A stretch of DNA of 64,000 nt from Janthinobacterium sp. BJB426. GTDB lineage: Bacteria > Pseudomonadota > Gammaproteobacteria > Burkholderiales > Burkholderiaceae_D. Position 1 is the stretch's first letter. The number at the start of each line of letters is the position of its first letter. The notes under the pieces are model-generated. The model was not told the DNA's origin. It worked only from the letters and a program-made list of their open reading frames with translations, and searched no databases. The stretch spans positions 372,001 to 436,000 of the forward strand of contig NZ_PDZL01000002.1 of NCBI RefSeq assembly GCF_002735705.1. Reading direction: 5' to 3'. Position numbers and translations under genes: made by a program. Of the stretch, positions 8,010-16,544 are shown in pieces.

Positions 8010-10088
8010 TTAGAACTTCAGCTGCAGCCCCAGATCAATCGACCGGCCCTCGGCCGGCAAGGCTTGCAGTGCGCCGCCGTTCGCCTTCAGGCCCGACAGG
8101 TACACGCCACCGAGCGGGTCCGCATACGCTCGGTTGAACAGGTTGCTGACACCGGCGCTCAGGCTGGCCATCTTGCTCAATGCCACGCTGCTGCGCAGGT
8201 TGACGAGGGCATAGCCGCCTGTTTCCGGTTCGAAGCGGCGCGCATCGACCTTGTCCTTGCGGGCCACGATCCTGGTCTCGATGCGGTTGCTCCAGGCGCC
8301 CAGCTTGTGCTCGACGGCCAGCAAGGCGTTGAACGGCATCATGCGGTACAGGTCGCCGCCATCGCTGCGCTTGCCCCGCGTGTAAGCGGCATTGCCCGTC
8401 GCCATGAAGCGGCCCCAGCGCGCGCTACTGGCCAGCGGCAACTGCCACGCCAGATTGGCGCCATACAACTTGGCGTCGTGGTTGGCAAAGCGCAGCAAGT
8501 TGCCGTTCGCGCCCATTTTCATGTACGGGTTGAAAGACGCCAGCACGTCGACGTCGATGTAATTGTCGACTTTGCTGTAATAGGGATTGACGCGCAGGAA
8601 CCAGCCCTCCTCGCCGCCGCCATGCCAGTCTGCCGTGAACGCGGCCGTATAAGCCGTCTCGGGTTTCAAGTCGATATTGCCCACATAGCCGTTGCCATCG
8701 CCAAACCAGTTGGTCATGGTCATGGCCATCGAGCCGCGGCCCCAGGAATAGCGCTCGTACAGGTTGGGCGAGCGCACCTTGCGCGCCAGCGCGAATTCAT
8801 AGCTGCTGGCAAGATCCGGCGTGAAGGTAGCTTGCGCCGAGGCATCGATATTCGTGTCGCGCTGGCTGCGGCTACGCGCATTGAAGGCCCTGGCGGCCAT
8901 CACGTCCGGCATGTTCATCATGTTGGTACCGTACGATTGCACGTCGCCCGCATCCATGCGCACGGATTCGCCGCGCAAGCCCAGCACGCTCGTCCAGCGT
9001 GCATCATGGCGCGTTTCCAGCTCGCCAAACAGCACGGTGCGGTCGCGCTTGCCGTCATTGATGTTCAGATAGGTGCGCGGCCCCATCATCATGGAACCAG
9101 GCACGGCCGGCCAGTAATCGTCGAGGCGGAAACCGTGCCACTCCTGGCCCAGGCGCAACTCGCCCGCAGCCGTCGGCAGGCTGGCCATCAGTGCATAACC
9201 CGTGTTGCGGCCGTGCGTAATCATCGGCATGCTGCCCGCGCGCTCGGGCGAGAAAAAGCCCATTTCATGGTCCGTCTGCTGCCAGTAGGCGCGCGCGTCA
9301 AGCACGCCCCAAGCGAATTCGCCCTTGTAGGCGAGATTGGCAAACTGGCCATGGTTGTCCGTCATGTCCATGTATTGGTTGGGGAAACCCTGGTACGGAA
9401 TGTGCTGCACGCCGGCGCGCAGGGTCAGCTGCTGGCCCTGGCCTTTCGCCGCCAGCACGATGGACTGGTTGATGCTTTCATACATGCTGGCCAGCACCTT
9501 GTTGCCATGGCCATCTTCATAGCTGTGGCCGCGCGTGTAAGCGCCGCTGTAGCCGATGCTCAAGCTGTCGCTGGCGGCCGAGGCATTCACGCTGGTCGCC
9601 ACGCTGTTGTTGACGCTGCGTCCCGACACGGCAAAGCTGCCTTGCGTCAGCAGGCCCGCGCCGGGCTGGGCGAACACGGGCGCGTTCGATTGCACCTCGA
9701 TGGTGCCGCCGATGCTGTCGCCGCCCGCGCTGACGGGTGTCACGCCCGCGATCAGGCGAATGCGCTGCACTTGTTGCGGATCGATGTAGGACAGCGGTGC
9801 ATTCATGTGGTTGGCGCAGGCGGAAGTCAATTCCATGCCGTCGATGCGGATCTTGATGCGGTCATCGGCAAAGCCATTGACGACGGGCAAGCCGGATACG
9901 CCGCCGCCTGCCGCCACGCTGTAGCCGGGTGTGCTGCTGAGCATCAGGGCCGTGTCGGCGGCGGGACGGTAGCCGTCACCGATGGCTGTCACGATGACTT
10001 TCATTTCGGGCAAAACGTCTTCAGTGCGCGATTGCGCCAAGGCGGGCATGGCGATGGCGAGGGATATCAATAACGGTAAATGTTTCAT
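8010..10088 (-). CDS. TonB-dependent copper receptor (OprC/NosA type)
   Basis: 692 residues. Signal peptide of about 18 residues (MKHLPLLISLAIAMPALAQ), a plug domain, then a 22-strand-type barrel ending in the aromatic LGLQLKF typical of outer-membrane proteins. The plug contains GMELTSACANHMNAPLSY, which is characteristic of the OprC/NosA copper receptors. The protein is rich in Met, with runs such as MMMG and NMMNMPDVM, as expected for copper binding. It lacks the classical TonB-box reading at the very N-terminus that I could fix with certainty. The gene upstream on the same strand (10185-10580) is a DUF2946 protein, a common partner of this receptor. Likely role: copper uptake across the outer membrane. 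Confidence 0.85.
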   Translation of the reverse strand: MKHLPLLISLAIAMPALAQSRTEDVLPEMKVIVTAIGDGYRPAADTALMLSSTPGYSVAAGGGVSGLPVVNGFADDRIKIRIDGMELTSACANHMNAPLSYIDPQQVQRIRLIAGVTPVSAGGDSIGGTIEVQSNAPVFAQPGAGLLTQGSFAVSGRSVNNSVATSVNASAASDSLSIGYSGAYTRGHSYEDGHGNKVLASMYESINQSIVLAAKGQGQQLTLRAGVQHIPYQGFPNQYMDMTDNHGQFANLAYKGEFAWGVLDARAYWQQTDHEMGFFSPERAGSMPMITHGRNTGYALMASLPTAAGELRLGQEWHGFRLDDYWPAVPGSMMMGPRTYLNINDGKRDRTVLFGELETRHDARWTSVLGLRGESVRMDAGDVQSYGTNMMNMPDVMAARAFNARSRSQRDTNIDASAQATFTPDLASSYEFALARKVRSPNLYERYSWGRGSMAMTMTNWFGDGNGYVGNIDLKPETAYTAAFTADWHGGGEEGWFLRVNPYYSKVDNYIDVDVLASFNPYMKMGANGNLLRFANHDAKLYGANLAWQLPLASSARWGRFMATGNAAYTRGKRSDGGDLYRMMPFNALLAVEHKLGAWSNRIETRIVARKDKVDARRFEPETGGYALVNLRSSVALSKMASLSAGVSNLFNRAYADPLGGVYLSGLKANGGALQALPAEGRSIDLGLQLKF

Positions 10089-10184
10089 GGTGCTGCTTTC
10101 AGATTCTGTATAGGTAAAACGAACAGACGCAAGCGCAGCACAGCACATTGGCGCGCGGCGCAAGGCAGTTCAGGAAAGGACAGA

Positions 10185-10580
10185 TCAGAAAGCGGCGGGC
10201 GGACCGCGGGGCTGGACGGGTGTCCAGGCAAACAGGGGCGTGGCGGATTGGTAGAACAGCGTGGGCAGCAAGCCCGTGATGAGCTCGCCGGAAGCAAGCA
10301 CGAGGGTCGTGGGCGGCACGTTCAGGGTGGCCGCATGCATGCTGCAGCACGGACAATCGCCCATGCGCATGCTGCCCTTCGAGGTATCGGGTGCGTCCGT
10401 GGAGAGTGTTGCGGGCAGCATGTTCATGCCGCCCGCCACCGAGCAGATTTCCAGGCTGGGCACGGCCAGGCCGCTGGCGACCGTCAGCGCGCGCGACACC
10501 GTAGGGGCGAGCGTGGCCAGGAAGATGGCGATACACGCGATCCACAGGACGATGCCGGCCTTGCTTTTGCTGATGAACAT
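10185..10580 (-). CDS. DUF2946 family protein, copper-associated
   Basis: 131 residues with an N-terminal hydrophobic segment (about 9-27) that is either a signal peptide or an anchor. The metal-type motif MRMGDCPCCSMH lies in the middle. DUF2946 proteins are short, Cys/Met/His-rich and usually encoded next to OprC/NosA-type copper receptors, as here (97 bases upstream of the receptor). The role is inferred to be periplasmic copper binding or handover. The C-terminus is Pro-rich with no recognised domain. Confidence 0.75.
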   Translation of the reverse strand: MFISKSKAGIVLWIACIAIFLATLAPTVSRALTVASGLAVPSLEICSVAGGMNMLPATLSTDAPDTSKGSMRMGDCPCCSMHAATLNVPPTTLVLASGELITGLLPTLFYQSATPLFAWTPVQPRGPPAAF

Positions 10581-10635
10581 GGCAACATTGTATCAGCGCA
10601 AGGCCCCTGCGCACAGGGCGCAAGTCAAACCTTGC

Positions 10636-12780
10636 TTACAAATCCACCTTCAACGACAGCTTGATGGCGCGCGGCGCGCCGGACGCCAAACGCGTGCCGG
10701 CGCCGGCCCAGTAGCGCTTGCCGGTCGCATTTTCCACGTTCAGCTGCCACACGACGGCCTTGTCCAGCACGCGGCTCGCATAACGGGCGCCGGCGCTGAA
10801 CAGGCTGACGCCACCTAAGAAGGCCTGGTTCAGGTCGTTGACGGGACGGGCGCTGTAGTAATACGCGCCGCCGTTGACGGACAGGCCCGGCACGGCGTCG
10901 AACGCGTAAGCGAGAAAGGCACTGGCCGTGCGCTTCGACGCGTTTTCCGGCGCCTTGCCGTTGTAGTCGGCGTTGATGTGCGCAAAGCGAGGGTCGAGGA
11001 ACTGGGCCGAGGTTTGCCACGACAGCTGGCGCGTCAGCTTGCCCTGGGTCGACAGTTCCAGGCCGCGGTAGCGCTGTTCGCCATCCGACGTGAACACATT
11101 GCTGGCATTCGTATAGTAGCCGGGGCGCGTGATGTCGAACAAGGCGGCCGACAGCAAGGTGCCGCCAGGCGTCAGCCAGCGCGCACCCAGTTCTTTCTGT
11201 TTGCTCACGCCGGGCGCCATCTTGACGCCCTGGTTGACGGTACCCGTCGGACCCGTCTCACCCTCTTCCAGCCCCCGCGCCGTGGAGGCGTAAAACGACA
11301 GCTCGGGCGTGGCCTTGTAGATCAGCGAGGCCATCGGCGTCGTCTTGCTGACATCGTAGTGGCTGGCGCCCTGGTCGCTTTGATAGCTGCTGCGGCGCAC
11401 GCCGATGACGCTTTGCCATTGCGGACTGAAGACCATGCGGTCGAGCGCGTACAGTCCAGTGTCGCGCGTATCCAAGGCGGCCGTCGTGGGCGCCGTCGGC
11501 TTGGGGCCGAACACGACATTCGTCACGGGGACGGGGTTGTACAGGTTTTGCGAGGCGATCGTGTAATTGCTCTGGAAAATCGGATCTTGCGACTTGTCCG
11601 TGCGCGATGCGCCCAGGGTCAATTCGTGGGCGATGTAGCCCGTGTGGAAATTTCCGGCCAGTTCCGCGCGCAGCAAGTCCGACGCCGTCACGCTGTGCTG
11701 GATATTGCCCGTAATGCGGCCCGCGCCCGTGGCCAGCGCGGCCGCGTTGTTCAGGCGGAAAATGGCCAGGCGGCGGTCGCGCGCCGTTTCCGAGTGACCC
11801 GCTTCCACCGTCAGGGCCCAGCCATCCGTAATGGCGTAGTCGGCGCGCAATTGCGCGTTTTTCGTTTGCGCCTCGAAATTCGACCAGTCCGGGCCGATCA
11901 GCTTGCGCGGATCGACGGCGCGCGGCAAGCTGATCACGCCTTTCACGGCCGTGGGCAAGGCCACGCCCGCCTGCTCCGTCACCTTGCGGCGGTCGTATTC
12001 TAGGTCCGCTTTCAACAGCAGTTTATTGCTCACGCGCCAATCGAGCGCCGTGGAGAGAAAGCGGCGGTTGCCATTGCCGACATGATCCAGGTAGGAGCCC
12101 AGAGTGCCGCCAGCCGCATTCACGCGAACGCCGAATTCCTGCTGCGCGCCAAAGCGGCGGCCCACGTCGACATTCGCCACGGCACTGCCACGGTCATCGA
12201 GGCTCAAGCCCATGCTCGTGACGGGCTTGCTGCCGGCCCGCTTGGTAACGAAATTGACGACGCCGGCCGGCGACGTAAAACCGTAGTACAGGGCCGAGGC
12301 GCCCTTCAGCACTTCCACCCTTTCCTTGTTTTCCATGGGCACTTGCGAGAAGTTCATGATGGGCATGGAACCGTTGAGGCGATAATTCGTGCGGTTTTCC
12401 ACGGCGATGCCGCGTATCACCAATTGATCCCACGTCTCGCCGCCGTTTTGCTGGCGCGTCACGCCGGCCGTGTTGCGCACGGCGTCGTACAGGCCGGACA
12501 CGGCTTGCTGCTCCAGCAATTCGCGCGTGATCACGTTGACGGTCGACGGCACGTCCATGATGCTGGCGCCGCGAAAGCTGCCCGCCTCGGTGGTCAGCGG
12601 CACCAGGCCTTGCGCGCGCGCCCCTGTCACTTGCACGGCTTGCATGACTTTCTCATCGCCTGCCGTCAGGTCGTCCTGGCCGCTGGCCGCATCGGCCGCC
12701 AGCACGGCGTGGGAAGCGAAGGCCAGCGACAAGGCTGCGGCGACTGGAAGTAAGCGGGTGCGAGGAGAGACGACAGGCAT
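10636..12780 (-). CDS. TonB-dependent siderophore receptor
   Basis: 714 residues: a cleavable signal (to about residue 28, AVLA|AD), a TonB-box-like VMQAVQVTG segment, a plug domain with the siderophore-receptor signatures VPSTVNVITRELL and RVEVLKGASALYYG, and a barrel ending LSLKVDL. It resembles ferrichrome/hydroxamate-type receptors, but the ligand cannot be assigned. A near-consensus Fur box lies 65 bases upstream of the start, so it should be iron-repressed. No adjacent siderophore biosynthesis or ABC uptake genes are present. Confidence 0.88.
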   Translation of the reverse strand: MPVVSPRTRLLPVAAALSLAFASHAVLAADAASGQDDLTAGDEKVMQAVQVTGARAQGLVPLTTEAGSFRGASIMDVPSTVNVITRELLEQQAVSGLYDAVRNTAGVTRQQNGGETWDQLVIRGIAVENRTNYRLNGSMPIMNFSQVPMENKERVEVLKGASALYYGFTSPAGVVNFVTKRAGSKPVTSMGLSLDDRGSAVANVDVGRRFGAQQEFGVRVNAAGGTLGSYLDHVGNGNRRFLSTALDWRVSNKLLLKADLEYDRRKVTEQAGVALPTAVKGVISLPRAVDPRKLIGPDWSNFEAQTKNAQLRADYAITDGWALTVEAGHSETARDRRLAIFRLNNAAALATGAGRITGNIQHSVTASDLLRAELAGNFHTGYIAHELTLGASRTDKSQDPIFQSNYTIASQNLYNPVPVTNVVFGPKPTAPTTAALDTRDTGLYALDRMVFSPQWQSVIGVRRSSYQSDQGASHYDVSKTTPMASLIYKATPELSFYASTARGLEEGETGPTGTVNQGVKMAPGVSKQKELGARWLTPGGTLLSAALFDITRPGYYTNASNVFTSDGEQRYRGLELSTQGKLTRQLSWQTSAQFLDPRFAHINADYNGKAPENASKRTASAFLAYAFDAVPGLSVNGGAYYYSARPVNDLNQAFLGGVSLFSAGARYASRVLDKAVVWQLNVENATGKRYWAGAGTRLASGAPRAIKLSLKVDL

Positions 12781-12844
12781 GACATCGGGCTTTCAATGAG
12801 AAAATATGTACGAATGGAAACTTACGGTTAGCGGCCATGATACC

Positions 12845-12863
12845 GATAATGAGAATCATTATC
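12845..12863. promoter_or_regulatory. Fur box
   Basis: GATAATGAGAATCATTATC differs from the classical 19-bp Fur consensus at a single position. It lies between the divergent siderophore receptor (start 12780) and the DUF748 gene (start 13026), closer to the receptor, which is the expected target. Confidence 0.9.
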
Positions 12864-13025
12864 AAGTAAAGGTGAATATGTGTGAGTTTTATAGAGGAAA
12901 CAATGCCACCTAGGCGCCTGTTATCACTTGAACACGTTTGGATTTTGCAGACGAGGCCGCAAAGAGGCATACTGACAGTCACGGCGTGCAAGATGTGCCG
13001 CCCAACAAGATTAAAAGGTCAGTTC

Positions 13026-16000
13026 GTGAACACAATCGACAACAAAAGCGTGCAGACGAAAACATTTCGCTGGAAACGCTGGCAGCGCTGGGCCGTTGGC
13101 ACAGGCTGCGCCCTGGCCGCCTACAGCGCGGCCGGCTTCTGGCTGGTGCCCTACGTCATCAAAAACCAGTTACCCAAATTTGCCGAGAAAGAACTCGCGC
13201 GCCAGGCCAGCATCGGTGATGTGCGCTTCAACCCGTTCACCTTGCGCCTGGAAGCAGACCGGATCGCTTTCAAGGAAGCACCCAGCGCAAACAATGCGCC
13301 GCTGCTGTCCATCGGCGCCCTGGCCGTGCAGCTGGAATGGAAATCCATCGTGCGTCGCGCCTGGAGCCTGGCGGAAATCCGCATCACGGCGCCACAGACT
13401 CATTTGACCATCACGCCGGACGGCAAGTTCAACCTGGCCGAAGTGCTGGCCACCTGGCAACGCAAGCATCCGGAAAAGAGCGAAGGCGGCATGCCGCGCC
13501 TCGTCATCGCTCACTTTGCGCTGGAACAAGGCAAAGTGGATTGGCAAGACCAGAAGGCGGGCTATGCGGATAACTTCACACCCATCAACTTTACGCTCGA
13601 CAATATTTCCACCCTGCCCGACGCCAACGGCAGCTATAGCCTCAGCGCCGATGCGGCGCGCGGCGGCAAGCTGCACTGGCGCGGCACGGCCTCGCTCAGC
13701 CCGATTCGTGGCGAAGGCGAACTGATACTCAACGATGCCTCCCTGCCCGGCCTGGCCGCGTATTTGAAAGCGTACACGCGCGCGCTAGTGACCAGCGGCA
13801 AGCTGTCGGCGCGCCTGCCCTACGCCTTTTCGTATGCCGACGGCAAGCTGGAAGCAACCGTCAAAGGCGCGGGGCTGGCCTTGCGCGACCTGGCGCTGGT
13901 GCAAAGTGGCAACAGTGCGCCATTCACTTCGCTGAATACTTTGGGCATTGCCGGCGTGAACGTGGATCTGGCGCGCCAGAACGTCACGGTGGATAAAGTC
14001 AATCTGTACGGCGGCAAGGTGGCCGTGCGGCGCGACAGCAAGGGCGAGATCGACGTGGCGAACCTGATGCTGCCGGCTAATCCCGCACCAGCCGCATCGG
14101 CCACCGCCGCACCCGCCGCACCAGCCAAGCCTGGCAAGTGGAAGGTGGACTTGAAGCAACTGGCGCTGGCCAACGTGGACGTGTCCGCCATCGATGAAAC
14201 CGTCTCGCCGGCCCTGCAATTTAGCGCGAAACAGTTGCAACTGCAGCTGCAGCTGGGCTTGCAGCAAGGTCCCGCGGGCATGGCCACCATGATCGACGGC
14301 GCCAGTTTCAGCCTGGCCGATCTGGCCATGCAACGGGGCGCGCAAACGCCGTTCAAGCTGCAGCAACTGGGCTTTACGGAAGGCAAGATCGACCTGGCGG
14401 CACATAGCGTGCACCTGGGCGCCGTGACAGCCAGCGGCGCGCAGATCGACCTGGCGCGCAACCGCCACGGCGAATTTGCGATTGCACAAAAGCTGCCCGT
14501 GTTTGCCTCCGGTAAAGCCGATGCGGGCAAGGACGAACCATCCGCGCCCTGGTCCACCAAAGTAGACAAGGTAGAACTGAGCAAGTTCGGCGCCCGTTTC
14601 GACGATGCGGGCACTGGCATCAAGGGTAACTTGCAAGATGCCCGCCTGTCACTGCACAACGTCAGCAATGATATGAAGCAGGCCCTGCCGTTCGAACTGG
14701 GCGTGGGCTTGCGCGAAGGCGGCTTGCTCACGGCCAACGGCAAGTTCGTGCCGGGCACGGGCGCCGTCGATGCGCAGCTGAACTTGAAACAGCTGACCCT
14801 GGCACCCGTGCAACCCTTGCTGGCGCAGCACATCAAACTGAAACTGGCAGGCGGCTCGCTTTCGGGCAGCGGCCGCCTGACGACAGGCGGCGGCGCGCCG
14901 AAAGCGCCGAAAGTACGCTATGAGGGCGGCGTGGATATCGCCGGCCTCGTGCTCAATGAAACGGATGGCAAGCGCTTCGCCTCGTGGAAAAGCGTGCGCG
15001 CCGACAAGCTGACGGCCAGCGTGGGCCCGGATTTTATCGACATCCCCGAGCTGCGCGTGGTGGAACCGAACGCCCAGTTGATCATCGAAAACGACCGCAG
15101 CCTGAACGCGCAGCGCCTGCTGGTGAAGGCGCCCGAGCCTGCCACCGCTCCGGCGCCTGCCACCGCCACGCCGACGGCCGACGCCGCCTTCCCCGTGCGC
15201 GTGCGCCGGGTACGCCTGCAAAACGCCAAGCTGGACTTTGCCGACCTCAGCTTGCGGCCCCAGTTCGCCGCCAAGATCTATGAACTCAATGGCGTCGTCA
15301 CGGGCCTGTCGACGAAACGCGATGCGCGCAGCCAGATCGAACTCGACGGCCGCATCGACGAGTTCGGCCTGGCCCGCGTGCGTGGCCAGCTGAACCCGTT
15401 CGCCCCGACCGACAACACGGACTTGAACGTTGTCTTCAAGAATGTCGACATGGTCTCCGCCTCGCCGTACACGATGAAGTTCGCCGGCTACAAGGTGGCC
15501 GAAGGCAAGATTTCGCTGGACTTGCAATACAAGGTGCGCAACCGCCAGCTCGACGGCACCAACCAGATCGTGCTCGACAAGCTGACCCTGGGCGAGCGCA
15601 TCGACAGCCCGGACGCCCTGAAACTGCCGCTGGAACTGGCGCTGGCCATCCTCAAGGATAGCGATGGTCGCATCGACCTGGGCCTGCCCGTGTCGGGCGA
15701 CATGAACGACCCGCAATTCAGCTATGGCGCCCTGATCTGGAAAGCCGTGGGCAATGTGCTGACGAAAATCGTCACGGCGCCGTTCCGTGCGCTGGGCAAC
15801 TTGCTGGGCATCAGCGCCGACAAGCTCGAATCGATCGATTTCGATGCGGGCAGCGCCGTGCTGCTGCCGCCCGAACGGGAGAAAATCAAGCAGGTGGCGC
15901 AAATCCTCGCCAAGCGCGAGCAGCTGAAGCTGGCCGTGCCTGGCCAGTACAGCGATACGGACGCGGCCGCCCTGCGCGCCCAGGCAGTGCGCCGCGCCGT

Positions 16001-16472
16001 GGCCGCCAAGGCCGGCATCAAGCTGGAAGCGGGAGAGGAGCCGGGACCGTTGAACCTGGGCGAACGCAAGATACGGGGCGCCCTGCGCGACCTGTACGGC
16101 GAGCGCTTCGGCAAGGCCGAGCTGGACAAGCAGAAAAAGGCGGCGGAGTCGGCTACGCCTGCGGCAACGGCGGCCTCCGCTCCGGCGGCAAAAATCCCCG
16201 TCCTGCAACGCCTGGGCAAGCTGATCGAGGGAGAGCCACAAGTGGCCGACACGGGCGCGTTCTACAACGGCTTGCGCGAGCAGCTGGAAGCCAAGCAGCC
16301 CCTGCCTGCCGACGCCTTGAGCAAGCTGGGCGTCCAGCGCAGCGCGGCCATCCTGGCGGCCCTGCAGCAGGACGGCACGCCGGCGACCAGGGTCAGTGCG
16401 GGTGCGCCGGAAAAAACGGAGGCCGCGCCGGGCAAACTGGTGGGCTTGAAGCTGGGATTGGCGGCGCAATAA
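13026..16472 (+). CDS. large DUF748 / AsmA-like envelope protein
   Basis: 1148 residues from a GTG at 13026, chosen because AAAAGG lies seven bases upstream. The frame is open to an ATG at 12882 without that support. A single transmembrane segment (about 24-45, VGTGCALAAYSAAGFWLVPYV) anchors a very long periplasmic region made of repeated beta-strand units, as in DUF748/AsmA-type proteins. These are related to the bridge-like lipid-transfer group. Near the C-terminus, IDFDAGSAVLLPPEREKI resembles the degenerate OmpA-like end seen in DUF748 proteins. Ala/Pro linkers occur at about residues 355-375 and 705-720. Inferred role: envelope integrity or phospholipid transport. It is convergent with gcd, sharing a terminator. 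Confidence 0.8.
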   Translation: MNTIDNKSVQTKTFRWKRWQRWAVGTGCALAAYSAAGFWLVPYVIKNQLPKFAEKELARQASIGDVRFNPFTLRLEADRIAFKEAPSANNAPLLSIGALAVQLEWKSIVRRAWSLAEIRITAPQTHLTITPDGKFNLAEVLATWQRKHPEKSEGGMPRLVIAHFALEQGKVDWQDQKAGYADNFTPINFTLDNISTLPDANGSYSLSADAARGGKLHWRGTASLSPIRGEGELILNDASLPGLAAYLKAYTRALVTSGKLSARLPYAFSYADGKLEATVKGAGLALRDLALVQSGNSAPFTSLNTLGIAGVNVDLARQNVTVDKVNLYGGKVAVRRDSKGEIDVANLMLPANPAPAASATAAPAAPAKPGKWKVDLKQLALANVDVSAIDETVSPALQFSAKQLQLQLQLGLQQGPAGMATMIDGASFSLADLAMQRGAQTPFKLQQLGFTEGKIDLAAHSVHLGAVTASGAQIDLARNRHGEFAIAQKLPVFASGKADAGKDEPSAPWSTKVDKVELSKFGARFDDAGTGIKGNLQDARLSLHNVSNDMKQALPFELGVGLREGGLLTANGKFVPGTGAVDAQLNLKQLTLAPVQPLLAQHIKLKLAGGSLSGSGRLTTGGGAPKAPKVRYEGGVDIAGLVLNETDGKRFASWKSVRADKLTASVGPDFIDIPELRVVEPNAQLIIENDRSLNAQRLLVKAPEPATAPAPATATPTADAAFPVRVRRVRLQNAKLDFADLSLRPQFAAKIYELNGVVTGLSTKRDARSQIELDGRIDEFGLARVRGQLNPFAPTDNTDLNVVFKNVDMVSASPYTMKFAGYKVAEGKISLDLQYKVRNRQLDGTNQIVLDKLTLGERIDSPDALKLPLELALAILKDSDGRIDLGLPVSGDMNDPQFSYGALIWKAVGNVLTKIVTAPFRALGNLLGISADKLESIDFDAGSAVLLPPEREKIKQVAQILAKREQLKLAVPGQYSDTDAAALRAQAVRRAVAAKAGIKLEAGEEPGPLNLGERKIRGALRDLYGERFGKAELDKQKKAAESATPAATAASAPAAKIPVLQRLGKLIEGEPQVADTGAFYNGLREQLEAKQPLPADALSKLGVQRSAAILAALQQDGTPATRVSAGAPEKTEAAPGKLVGLKLGLAAQ

Positions 16473-16481
16473 GCCAAAAGC

Positions 16482-16524
16482 AAAGTGCCGGGGTCGGCCC
16501 ATCAGGATCCAACCCCGGCACTTT
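16482..16524. terminator. bidirectional terminator between DUF748 gene and gcd
   Basis: A perfect 13-bp inverted repeat (AAAGTGCCGGGGT ... ACCCCGGCACTTT) with a 17-base loop, lying between two convergent genes. The A/T ends of the stem supply short U tracts in both directions. Confidence 0.8.
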
Positions 16525-16544
16525 CCGCCTTACCCCTATTCTCC

